From Treponema sp. (GTDB taxonomy: Bacteria > Spirochaetota > Spirochaetia > Treponematales > Breznakiellaceae), in assembly GCA_012517385.1 (NCBI GenBank), contig JAAYUZ010000099.1, positions 1-60,174 on the forward strand: 60,174 bases of DNA, read 5' to 3'. The stretch's first letter is position 1; every line of letters begins with the position of its first letter. Below, one piece after another: positions 35,823 through 44,109 of this stretch. The notes beneath the pieces are model-generated. The model ran no database searches. It had not been told where the DNA came from and saw nothing but the letters and a program-made list of their open reading frames with translations. The position numbers were made by a program, and so were the translations under genes.

Positions 35823-35849
35823 CTTTTAAAACTAAGGGAGTTTTAAAAG
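35823..35849. repeat. Class II intergenic palindrome
   Basis: CTTTTAAAACT (35823-35833), loop AAGGG, AGTTTTAAAAG (35839-35849): a perfect 11-bp stem, extended by two more pairs after one mismatch. Confidence 0.8.
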
Positions 35850-35900
35850 AGCATTAATTTTTCTTAATCTGAAACTGACAGGAGCTTAATTAAAGGTATT

Positions 35901-35957
35901 ATGATTCAGTTTTCCGTTAAGAAACACAAAGATAAACTCATTGAGATTAAGATTTAA
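35901..35957 (+). CDS. Possible 18-residue peptide
   Basis: A short frame coding MIQFSVKKHKDKLIEIKI, a basic amphipathic peptide. AAAGG precedes the ATG by four or five bases and the stop is followed at once by a hairpin. It may be a real small gene, the start of a lost gene, or chance; no homologue is recalled. Confidence 0.25.
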   Translation: MIQFSVKKHKDKLIEIKI

Positions 35958-35959
35958 AG

Positions 35960-35990
35960 CCTTACAAAGCCCTTCTCGGGCTCTGTAAGG
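35960..35990. terminator. Hairpin between small frame and chemoreceptor end
   Basis: CCTTACA (35960-35966) pairs with TGTAAGG (35984-35990) and AGCCC with GGGCT inside, loop TTCTC. It could end transcription of the leftward chemoreceptor gene or of the small + strand frame. The T tract is weak on both sides. Confidence 0.55.
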
Positions 35991-36014
35991 TATAGAACCC
36001 CATTTTTTAAAAAT

Positions 36015-37622
36015 TTATTCATTAAGAGCTTGTATCGCCCGGTGAAGTGATGCAGCATGCTCTCGGCTTTCAGCACTGAGCTGTGCTACACCGTGTACCG
36101 AACCGAGAATTGCATCTGTATCCTGTTTTATCACCTGGGTTCCCGTACGCAGATCCGACAGTACAGACATTGTCTTAATCTGCAACGCTTCTAGCTTTTT
36201 CTGGGCCGTATCAATTTCAACCCCTCCAGACTTTAATTGACTTGACATATCGCTCAGGGTCTGCAGGGCTTCCAGTATCTGCCTTCCACCTTCAGCAAGC
36301 TCCTCCGTGGCAGTAGATATTTCAGTAAAGGCATCGATTACGCTATCAATTTCATGACGAATTTCCTGAAAGGCAGTGCGGGTGATATCGCTTTCTTCGG
36401 CTGCGGTTTTAATAATTTGAATGACTTCTTTAAGCTGCCGGCCTATTTCTTTGGCATTTTTGCCGGTGGTATCCGCAAGATTACGTATTTCATCGGCAAC
36501 CACCGCAAAACCCCGTCCCGCATCTCCCGCATGGGCTGCCTCTATGGCTGCATTCATAGACAGCAGATTAGTAGATCCAGCTATAGAATTAATGACGGCT
36601 ACCATCTGCTGAATAGAACCGATGCTGCCTTCGATCCGTGAAATATAACCAAGCAGACTGTCGAGACGCTGCATGCCGCTGTCGGTGGTGCCGGTAAGTT
36701 GTTCCAGTGCAGTCCTGCGCCGCGCTGCCGATTCTGCCACATTTCTAATAGATGCAACCATTTCATTGATAGAAGCAGAGGATTCAATCTGTGCAGCCGA
36801 CTCATTTTCTATACTTTGATTCAATTCAGAAATCCGCTGAGCGATATGTTCCGCTGCTGCGGTAGAATCGGTGCTATTTTGTTCAAGGTTATTTATATGG
36901 TTTTCTATTTTTATAATTGCAGTTCCCGTATCAGCTACCAGTCTTCGAATTTCATCCAACTGGGCATTAAGATTTCCCAAAGAATCTAAATTTTTAAGAG
37001 CTGCATCGATAACTTCATTCAATTTTTCTGACCTTTCTTTTAATTTATTTCGTTCACCTTCAAGTTCAGCATAAAACTGAGAAGAAATAGTAGCGGCAAT
37101 AATGAGAAAAAAGCTGAGCAAGCCATATATTACGAGACTTATTACAAGTTGATTCACTATGGCTCCCAGACTGACACCGGATGGCAAAAGTCTGCCGAAT
37201 GCAAAACCAATTAACGCGAGGGTTCCCGTACCGATCACCGTATAGGCTGTAAGGGGGGTAAAATTAAAGAGGATAACCAGAGCCAACACAAGAGTATAAT
37301 AAGAAATATTCCTGAATAATTGAGTAGTGCTTGGTGTATCCCCGGTGACCATGGACATGAGCAGCAGCAGTATTCCAGCCGCAAGGATGACAATTCTGCT
37401 TGCCCTGTTATAATTGCCCCTTTGTAAAATAAAAAAGGCAACAACCATCACAAAAAAAACAGCTGCTTCAAAAGCAGAATTAACTACATCCCCGGTAAGG
37501 AAATCCGAAATAAAGGCAACAGGAAGCACCAACAGAATTACAATCAAAACACGTCGTAACAGGCTTTCCTTGCGCTGAAGTTCCCGTTCAGACATAGGTC
37601 GTGTAGATACTGAGTCTTTCAT
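36015..37622 (-). CDS. Methyl-accepting chemotaxis-like protein with multi-helix membrane domain
   Basis: A 535-residue receptor. The N-terminal ~190 residues hold about six membrane helices (VLIVILLVLPVAFISDFL and onward) with only short loops, so there is no periplasmic sensor. The cytoplasmic part has the MCP hairpin tip INSIAGSTNLLSMNAAIEAAHAGDAGRGFAVVADEIRNLADTTGKNAKEI. It probably senses membrane or cytoplasmic state. ATG at 37622 is proposed as start: TACAAT lies eight bases upstream and there is no Shine-Dalgarno sequence; an in-frame ATG two codons earlier would lie two bases from that box. It sits inside the segment flanked by 33-bp repeats. Confidence 0.85.
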   Translation of the reverse strand: MKDSVSTRPMSERELQRKESLLRRVLIVILLVLPVAFISDFLTGDVVNSAFEAAVFFVMVVAFFILQRGNYNRASRIVILAAGILLLLMSMVTGDTPSTTQLFRNISYYTLVLALVILFNFTPLTAYTVIGTGTLALIGFAFGRLLPSGVSLGAIVNQLVISLVIYGLLSFFLIIAATISSQFYAELEGERNKLKERSEKLNEVIDAALKNLDSLGNLNAQLDEIRRLVADTGTAIIKIENHINNLEQNSTDSTAAAEHIAQRISELNQSIENESAAQIESSASINEMVASIRNVAESAARRRTALEQLTGTTDSGMQRLDSLLGYISRIEGSIGSIQQMVAVINSIAGSTNLLSMNAAIEAAHAGDAGRGFAVVADEIRNLADTTGKNAKEIGRQLKEVIQIIKTAAEESDITRTAFQEIRHEIDSVIDAFTEISTATEELAEGGRQILEALQTLSDMSSQLKSGGVEIDTAQKKLEALQIKTMSVLSDLRTGTQVIKQDTDAILGSVHGVAQLSAESREHAASLHRAIQALNE

Positions 37623-37706
37623 AGCCATATATTGTAATAAGGCGTCTTAAATTACAAGTAGTTTGCCTTGGACTAAAAAGAGAATAAAGAGGGTTCCCTG
37701 CTTTAG

Positions 37707-38108
37707 TTATGCAAAGCCCAGAGAAAAGTCGCCAATAATTTTAAAACGGTTTCCATCCCGGACCACCTGCAGGGAACGTTCCGGAAAATATCGGGGAAGC
37801 AGGCTTTTTACAATTTCCGCCGTTTCCTTCATAAACATTTCATACTGTTCCGGCGCCAATCGGTCCAGGGTTGCGACACGGAGGCTTATGATATACCCCC
37901 GGCCCATTTCAGAGCCAATGCCGGGGGTAAAATCGGCGGCAACCTCAAAGAGGCCGTCCATTTCCGGATCCGCCGTTTCACCCCGCCGGGGCCGGTTGGG
38001 GTGAACTGAATACAGGTTTCCCCAGCGGTCCTCCATCTGATGGTCCACTTCGTTAAAAAGGGCCTTAAGCTGATTTTCAAAGGCCCTGAGTTTTGCATGC
38101 TGGTACAC
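37707..38108 (-). CDS. Uncharacterised 133-residue protein downstream of Lon
   Basis: I do not recognise this protein. It is acidic-basic mixed, with LRAFENQLKALFNEVDHQMEDRWG at the start, then SEMGRGYIISLRVATLDRLAPEQYEMFMKETAEIVKSLLPRYFPERSL and the C-terminus RFKIIGDFSLGFA. No membrane segment or known motif is seen. A GTG start at 38108 is chosen because AAGGGAAGG lies just after the lon stop and six bases upstream of it; an in-frame ATG at 38168 lies within lon. It is therefore the second gene of a lon operon. Its last 11 codons form the right copy of the 33-bp repeat. Confidence 0.7.
   Translation of the reverse strand: MYQHAKLRAFENQLKALFNEVDHQMEDRWGNLYSVHPNRPRRGETADPEMDGLFEVAADFTPGIGSEMGRGYIISLRVATLDRLAPEQYEMFMKETAEIVKSLLPRYFPERSLQVVRDGNRFKIIGDFSLGFA
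37708..37740. repeat. 33-bp direct repeat, right copy (3' end of a gene)
   Basis: It covers the last codons of the gene downstream of lon, including nearly all of its stop codon. It matches 26635-26667 at 31 of 33 positions, 11 kb away in the same orientation. Confidence 0.9.
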
Positions 38109-38121
38109 AGGCCTTCCCTTT

Positions 38122-40695
38122 TTATTTTTCGGGCCTATCGGGGAGCACCAGCGCGAGGACCTCTTCATACCGTTCTACAGGATGGAATTCCAAACCCTTT
38201 TTAACATGGTCCGGTATTTCATCCAGATCCCGGAGGTTCTTTTTGGGAATGATAATATGTTTTGCCTTGTTCCGCTGGGCAGCAATGGTCTTTTCCTTAA
38301 GGCCCCCGATGGGCAATACCTGCCCGGTAAGGCTGAGTTCACCTGTCATGACAATTCGATCCACAATGGTCCGATTTGTAACCAATGAAATGAGGGCGGT
38401 AGCCATGGTGATCCCCGCCGATGGTCCATCCTTGGGGGTAGCTCCTTCGGGGATATGAAGATGGATGTGGTTTTTCTCGAACCATTCCTGACCGATACCA
38501 TATTTTTCGGCCACCAGTTTTCTGGTGTAGGTATAGGCGATGGTGGCACTTTCCTTCATCACCTCCCCCATCTTGCCGGTGAGGGTGAGTCCTTCCTTAC
38601 CGGGGGTGGCAACTGCTTCGATGATGAGGGTATCGCCCCCCATGCTGGTCCATGCAAGGCCTACTGCCATTCCCGGCCGGTCCGCCCGTTTTACCTCTTC
38701 TTCAGCAAAGATTGGTTTACCCAGGTATTTTTCTACCGCAGCCTTATCGATCGTAAATTTTTCGTTTTCCTTTAGCTTTAAGATATTGGGGCGTTTCTTT
38801 GGCTGCTCGGGTCCTGGAGGGTTCTGGTCCGGATACTGAATTGCTACCGTAAGGTCCCCCACCTGCCGTTCTGTCGGGAAAATGGGTGGTGCAGCTTTTG
38901 CTTCTCGTATCTTTTCTTCATCAACCTTAAGAGCCCTGGCCATTTCCTTTATCTTCTGGTTTTCTATCCGCTCCACGTAATCGGGGATAGTTTCCAGGAT
39001 ATGTTTCGCTAATTTTCGATGGATCTTATCCAGATTCTTTTCAAAGTTACGGACCCCCGCTTCCCGGGCATAGCCGTTGGCGATAAAAAGGAGCGCATCC
39101 CGGGTATACCGGACCTGGTTTTGCTGGAGCCCATTTTTTGCCAGGCTCTTGGGGATAAGATATTGCTTAGCTATTTCGAGCTTTTCCAGATCGATATAGC
39201 CTGGGATTTGAATGACCTCCATGCGGTCCAGAAGGGGCACAGGGATAGTATCCAGGGTATTAGCGGTTACAATAAAGAAGACCTGGGATACATCAAAGGG
39301 GAGATCCAGGTAATGATCCCGGAATGCATAGTTCTGTTCAGGATCCAGAACCTCCAGGAGCGCACTGGATGGGTCTCCCTGATAACTGGAGCCCATTTTA
39401 TCAATCTCATCGATCATAAAGACCGGGTCCTTGGTCTTTACCTGTTTTAAGCCCTGAATAATTTTGCCCGGCATGGCCCCAACATAGGTTCGCCGGTGAC
39501 CCTTTATTTCTGCCTCATCCCGCATGCCTCCTACGGAAAAGCGGAAGAACTGCTTGTTCAGAGCCCGGGCAATGGATCGGCCCACACTGGTTTTTCCGAC
39601 CCCCGGGGGGCCCACAAGACAGAGGATAGAGCCCTTCGAATCATTGCGAAGTTTACGGACCGCAAGGAATTCCATGATGCGATCCTTTACATCCTTTAAG
39701 CCGTAATGGTCCTCATCCAGGACCTGGCGGGCATAATCCATATCCAGGGGTTTGCTGCTTACCGCATCCCAGGGAAGGTTTACAATGGTATCAAGATAGT
39801 TTCGGGTTACAATGAATTCACTGGAATTGGGATCCATCAGGCTGAACTTTTCCAACTCCTGCTCCACCGCTTCCCGGATCTCATCACTAAGGTTTATCTC
39901 GCTTAACTTGTCCCGGAATTTCTGATATTCACTGCTTTTTGAATCGGTGGTCATGCCGAGCTCGTTCTTTATTGCCTTGAGCTCTTCCCGCAGGAAATAT
40001 TCCCGCTGGCTTTTTTCTATTTTCTCGTTAATTTCCTTTTGAATCTTCTTCTGTATCTTAAGAAGCTCCTGTTCCTTTTTAATGAATACCAGCACCTGTT
40101 CCATCCGCTTCCGTACATTCAGGATTTCCAGTATTCGCTGCTGTTCTGTCTTGTCTATATTAAGGATGCTGGCAATAAAGTCCGCGATTTTGCCGGGATG
40201 ATCTATGTTGATCATGTTAAGCCGCATCTCTTCGGAAAAAAGCGGATTGTTTTCCGAAACCTGTTTCATTTCGCTTATGAGGGCCCTCGTCAGGGCTTTT
40301 ACCTCGCTGGTGTCATCCTCCTCATCTTCCAGATACTCCACGGCAGCTACAATCGGATTGGAGGCATTTAAGGTCTTTTTAATACGGAACCGCTTCAGGG
40401 TGGAAATAAAGATATTCACCCCGCCATCGGGCAGGTTTATTTTTTTAACAATCTTTGCCACCGTCCCAACCTTATACAGGTCTTCGATGTCAGGACTTTC
40501 AGTCTCGTTCTGAAGCATCACGAGCCCGATAAGGCCGTCCCCTGCCAGTGCTTCGTCCACCACCTTTACATCGGCGGGATTGCCGATCATGATAGGGGTA
40601 AAAATACCGGGGAATATGGGGCGACCCATGAGGGCAACCAGATATAATTTATTCGGAAGGATCTGATCAATAGGAATTATACCCTGCTCTGACAT
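38122..40695 (-). CDS. lon: ATP-dependent protease Lon
   Basis: An 857-residue cytoplasmic protease that degrades misfolded and regulatory proteins. The N-terminal LON substrate domain (LYLVALMGRPIFPGIFTPIMIG) is followed by a coiled coil (KKIQKEINEKIEKSQREYFLREEL), the AAA+ module with Walker A LVGPPGVGKTSVGR and Walker B PVFMIDEIDKM, and the peptidase with Ser in TPKDGPSAGITMATAL and Lys in LKEKTIAAQRN. A ~60-residue proline-rich stretch between the AAA+ lid and the peptidase (PPIFPTERQ to KLKENEKF) is longer than in E. coli Lon. AGAGGT precedes the ATG. A small gene of unknown role follows. Confidence 0.97.
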   Translation of the reverse strand: MSEQGIIPIDQILPNKLYLVALMGRPIFPGIFTPIMIGNPADVKVVDEALAGDGLIGLVMLQNETESPDIEDLYKVGTVAKIVKKINLPDGGVNIFISTLKRFRIKKTLNASNPIVAAVEYLEDEEDDTSEVKALTRALISEMKQVSENNPLFSEEMRLNMINIDHPGKIADFIASILNIDKTEQQRILEILNVRKRMEQVLVFIKKEQELLKIQKKIQKEINEKIEKSQREYFLREELKAIKNELGMTTDSKSSEYQKFRDKLSEINLSDEIREAVEQELEKFSLMDPNSSEFIVTRNYLDTIVNLPWDAVSSKPLDMDYARQVLDEDHYGLKDVKDRIMEFLAVRKLRNDSKGSILCLVGPPGVGKTSVGRSIARALNKQFFRFSVGGMRDEAEIKGHRRTYVGAMPGKIIQGLKQVKTKDPVFMIDEIDKMGSSYQGDPSSALLEVLDPEQNYAFRDHYLDLPFDVSQVFFIVTANTLDTIPVPLLDRMEVIQIPGYIDLEKLEIAKQYLIPKSLAKNGLQQNQVRYTRDALLFIANGYAREAGVRNFEKNLDKIHRKLAKHILETIPDYVERIENQKIKEMARALKVDEEKIREAKAAPPIFPTERQVGDLTVAIQYPDQNPPGPEQPKKRPNILKLKENEKFTIDKAAVEKYLGKPIFAEEEVKRADRPGMAVGLAWTSMGGDTLIIEAVATPGKEGLTLTGKMGEVMKESATIAYTYTRKLVAEKYGIGQEWFEKNHIHLHIPEGATPKDGPSAGITMATALISLVTNRTIVDRIVMTGELSLTGQVLPIGGLKEKTIAAQRNKAKHIIIPKKNLRDLDEIPDHVKKGLEFHPVERYEEVLALVLPDRPEK

Positions 40696-40831
40696 ATATA
40701 CCTCTGTTGTATAAGCTACTCAAAATATCCTAAATTTCGGTTAAAAAGGCAAGAAAAGCGGGCAAAGCTTTGATTATGCCAGGTAAAACTCTAAAAAAAG
40801 CGGGGACAAACAAAAAAGGTTTAGGATACAG

Positions 40832-42676
40832 CTACCGGGGGAAATGGATAGAAACCTTCGTGCCACCGGGCCCCGTTTCCAGAGCCAGTGTTCCCTTAAT
40901 TTGTTCTGTGAGGCCCTGCATAATGACGCTTCCGGTTCCGCTGCTCTTTGAAATTCCTTCGGCACCTTCAGGGTCAAAACCGCAGCCATCATCCTGAACA
41001 GCCAGGGTAAAAAACTCGTCATGGCTTTTTAATGTAATCTGGATATGCCCCTCGGTTTTTCCATTAAAGGCATACTTAAAGGCATTGGTAACCAGTTCTA
41101 CAAGAATGAGGGCACAGGGAATTGCCCGGTCAAGGGGTAAGTGGATATCATCCGTATCGACTGATATGAAAAGCGGAATAAACAGGGAATGGTAAGATTC
41201 CAGGCTCTCCGCAAGACGGTTCAGGTAGGAAGCCATAGGTACGGCGCTGAAGGAATCGGAGGTGTAGACCGTCTCATGAACCATGGCCATGGCATATACC
41301 TTTTCTTCCAGTTCTAACAAGATCTCCCTGGTTTGATTATCATCAGAATTATCCGCTTCCAGGTGCAGGAGGCTTGCAATAACCTGAAGATTATTCTTAA
41401 CCCGGTGATGAACCTCCTTAAGGAGGATATCCTTATCCAGAAGCGACTGTTTCAAAGAATCCAGGGTAGCCTGCAGTTGAGAGAGCAGCCCTTGAAAGGA
41501 CCTGGCTAATGACCCCAGTTCTGTTTTTCGGTCCGCAATGGTATGTAACAGGGTCTCCTCTTCCTTAGAAAAGGCAAGCGAATGCTGGGCTTCCAGACTC
41601 AGCCGACTCACCAGGGCGGTAAATTGGCGTATAGGGGTATCCACTGCAGAAACTATGCCGTACACCAGGAGGGAGAATAGGAACAACGCCACCATATAGA
41701 CGAGCGAAAGGTTAGAAAGGGTAGATCGGAGCTGGCTGCGAAAGGCAGTCTCCGGCAATGCAACGGTGATAAGCCAGGATGATCTAATCCGCCCCTGATA
41801 CTCCAGGGTTAAAAACCTGTAGGGTTCACCATTAATAAAGAGCGTCTTTAACCCTGCTGAAGGATCCGGTGCAAAGGAATATATGGTGGGCTCCTCCCGA
41901 TTAGCATTGATTATCAGTTTTCCATCCCTGTCCCGAATCAGCACATAGCCATTAAATTCATCAGCCAGTTCCCCTACTGTTTTTATAATATCATCCAGAA
42001 GTATATCGACCGTAAGTACTCCACGGACCTTCCCCTGTTCGGAATACAGGGGCTTGCTGGCGGCAATTACCTTGCTGCCCGTAGAAACCAGGTTATAGGG
42101 GTCGGAAAAGGAAATTTGTCCCGCCGCTATTGCGCTTTCATACCAGGGCCGCTTCCGGGGATCGTAGGAGGTCCGGCGATCCAGTATTTCCTTTGTCCCC
42201 TCCGGGGTATACCTGAACCATACAAGATCCCCGCCGGTTTCCTTTCCAGCCCTGCCATACCGGATGCTCCCATCCTCCATCCGCTGAGCCTCCGCATACT
42301 CACCGTCAGCAAAGCCTGCTGAAACGATATGCAGGGCAGGGAACGACTCAAGTTCCTTCCCAAAAAGCACAGGAAGCTCATCAGGATGGATTGCAGGACC
42401 ATATTCAAATAGGATGCGGTTTGTCTCCAGCAATGTGATATTACTGTCCAGATAGGATGAAAACTGTTCAAATACAAGCCGGGAAGAACGTTCCGCCAGG
42501 TCTTGTATACTGGCATCAGAAAAGGACCGCAAGCCCCGGGAAGTAAAAAACCATGAGACGGAGAAAACAATTGCAAGCAATAAAAAAAAAGTCCCAAAAA
42601 GGGTCCGTTTTAATTTGCCTCTGCTGAATATATGTAAAAAAAAATCCTTAGGGATTCTTAGTAGGTCGTGAATCAT
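40832..42676 (-). CDS. HisKA_2-type sensor histidine kinase with dCache sensor
   Basis: A 614-residue membrane kinase. Helix one is at about residues 25-45, then a ~270-residue extracytoplasmic dCache domain (RRTSYDPRKRPWYESAIAAGQISFSDPY is the typical core). The second helix is near 325-345, followed by a HAMP-like linker, HisKA_2 with phospho-His in LLKEVHHRVKNNLQVIASLL (about 423) and an HWE-like ATPase with ELVTNAFKYAF and DDGCGFD. No response regulator gene is adjacent; the family often signals through stress-type regulators. The ATG at 42676 has no Shine-Dalgarno sequence but a perfect TATAAT six bases upstream. Confidence 0.93.
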   Translation of the reverse strand: MIHDLLRIPKDFFLHIFSRGKLKRTLFGTFFLLLAIVFSVSWFFTSRGLRSFSDASIQDLAERSSRLVFEQFSSYLDSNITLLETNRILFEYGPAIHPDELPVLFGKELESFPALHIVSAGFADGEYAEAQRMEDGSIRYGRAGKETGGDLVWFRYTPEGTKEILDRRTSYDPRKRPWYESAIAAGQISFSDPYNLVSTGSKVIAASKPLYSEQGKVRGVLTVDILLDDIIKTVGELADEFNGYVLIRDRDGKLIINANREEPTIYSFAPDPSAGLKTLFINGEPYRFLTLEYQGRIRSSWLITVALPETAFRSQLRSTLSNLSLVYMVALFLFSLLVYGIVSAVDTPIRQFTALVSRLSLEAQHSLAFSKEEETLLHTIADRKTELGSLARSFQGLLSQLQATLDSLKQSLLDKDILLKEVHHRVKNNLQVIASLLHLEADNSDDNQTREILLELEEKVYAMAMVHETVYTSDSFSAVPMASYLNRLAESLESYHSLFIPLFISVDTDDIHLPLDRAIPCALILVELVTNAFKYAFNGKTEGHIQITLKSHDEFFTLAVQDDGCGFDPEGAEGISKSSGTGSVIMQGLTEQIKGTLALETGPGGTKVSIHFPR

Positions 42677-42757
42677 GAGATAATTATACCATGATTAGTA
42701 TGCGAAGTAATACTAGAGACTTTTCATTTTAGCCAAATTCGACTTACAATATCCTGT
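42677..42757. promoter_or_regulatory. Divergent leaderless-type promoters of the sensor kinase and argA
   Basis: Only 81 bp separate two divergent start codons. Leftward: TATAAT (42688-42683, minus strand) and six bases to ATG. Rightward: TACAAT (42745-42750) and seven bases to ATG. Neither side has a Shine-Dalgarno sequence. Both predicted transcription starts fall at the start codon. The -35 boxes are weak. Confidence 0.55.
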
Positions 42758-44080
42758 ATGGATGAACAAAACCGGAGCCAGGTGGACCTCATACGGGAAG
42801 CCTTTTACTACCAGAGCCGCTTTGATGGCACCACCATGGTCTTTAAGATTGATTTTCCCGTTACCGAGGACCCCCAGTTTAAGTATCTCATGAAGGATCT
42901 GGCCCTGCTTGCCCAGACAGGGATACGGATCGTGATTGTTCCCGGAGCCAAAGAATGGATAGATGCGGTGCTTAAGGAGTACGACATAGAATCATCCTAC
43001 GAAGGTCCGATCCGTATTACCACAGAAGATGCTATTCCCTTTGTTAAAATGGCGGCCTTTGAGGTGGCGACCCGGTACATGACCGAGTTATCTGCCAGCC
43101 GGGTCGATGCGGTAATCGGCAACTTTGTACGCGCCCGGGGTATCGGTGTGGTGAAAGGAGTGGACTTTGCCCATTCAGGGATGGTGGATAAAATACAGGT
43201 GGATAGCCTTAAAAGATTGATGGATCTGGGGATGGTGCCGATCCTGCCCTGTATCGGCTGGAGCCGCGCGGGTAAGCCCTACAATCTGCCAAGTGATGAG
43301 ATTGCCCTCGCTGCCTGTGAAGCCCTGGGGGCTGTCAAATTCTTTATCGTGTCCAACCGGCCGCCTATATCCAGCGAAACCTGTACTATCCCTGACTCTG
43401 TGCTTCCCGGTCCATCAAACCGCATTGCCCGCCTTACTCCCCAGGAAGCTGAAGAGATACTCAAGCTTAATCCTGAACAGGCGGATGGTCCCACTCTCAG
43501 GGAACTAGCCCTGGCGATTCGGGCCTGCCGTCTTGGGGTTGAACGGGTCCATATTGTAGACAGCCGCATAGAAGGGGCGGTACTTCGGGAACTGTTCTCC
43601 AACCTTGGGGTAGGCACCATGGTCTATGCGGATGAATATGAATCGATCCGGCCCCTTAAGACGGGGGATGTAACCGAGGTACTCAGACTCATGGGGCCCC
43701 TTATGGAAAAGGGTATCCTCCTGCAGCGAAATGCGGAACATATCCTTGAAAAAATTGATGACTATGTGGTTTACGAAGTAGATGGTTCAGTCCATGCCTG
43801 TGGCGCCCTCCACGACTGGGGGGAAGCCCAGGGAGAAATCGCCGCCCTTGCAACGGACCCGAACTACACAGACCTGGGCCTTGGCCGCAGAATCGTAGGC
43901 TTTTTAATAGACCGGGCCAGGAAACGGGGCTTCCGCCGGGTTTTTGTACTCACCACCCGGACCCATGACTGGTTTGAATATCTGGGCTTCAGGGAAATTC
44001 CCGTGGAAGCCCTCCCTGAAAAAAAACGACGGGTCTACAACCAGGAACGGAGAAGCAAGGCCTTCGCCCTGGATCTCTAG
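42758..44080 (+). CDS. argA: N-acetylglutamate synthase, kinase-like plus GNAT
   Basis: A 440-residue enzyme. The N-terminal amino-acid-kinase fold spans about 20-290 (RIVIVPGAKEWIDAVLKEY, LGMVPILPCIGWSRAG) and a GNAT acetyltransferase the last 150 residues (IAALATDPNYTDLGLGRRIVGFLIDRARKRG is the acetyl-CoA loop). This is the long ArgA of E. coli type, which acetylates glutamate to start arginine synthesis and is often inhibited by arginine through the kinase-like part. It heads a rightward cluster with recO, the pyrimidine phosphorylase and recJ. No Shine-Dalgarno sequence precedes it. Confidence 0.92.
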   Translation: MDEQNRSQVDLIREAFYYQSRFDGTTMVFKIDFPVTEDPQFKYLMKDLALLAQTGIRIVIVPGAKEWIDAVLKEYDIESSYEGPIRITTEDAIPFVKMAAFEVATRYMTELSASRVDAVIGNFVRARGIGVVKGVDFAHSGMVDKIQVDSLKRLMDLGMVPILPCIGWSRAGKPYNLPSDEIALAACEALGAVKFFIVSNRPPISSETCTIPDSVLPGPSNRIARLTPQEAEEILKLNPEQADGPTLRELALAIRACRLGVERVHIVDSRIEGAVLRELFSNLGVGTMVYADEYESIRPLKTGDVTEVLRLMGPLMEKGILLQRNAEHILEKIDDYVVYEVDGSVHACGALHDWGEAQGEIAALATDPNYTDLGLGRRIVGFLIDRARKRGFRRVFVLTTRTHDWFEYLGFREIPVEALPEKKRRVYNQERRSKAFALDL

Positions 44081-44109
44081 TCCTATCAGAGATTCATCAC
44101 GAGCGGCTC

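Larger units (their letters stand above)
35565..36014. other. 450-bp gene-poor spacer dense in palindromes
   Basis: No gene of ordinary size occurs between lacI and the chemoreceptor. The stretch holds four palindromes (35638-35666, 35684-35745, 35747-35785, 35823-35849), an 18-codon open frame with its own hairpin (35901-35990) and otherwise very A+T-rich sequence. It lies inside the segment bounded by the 33-bp direct repeats. Confidence 0.85.
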
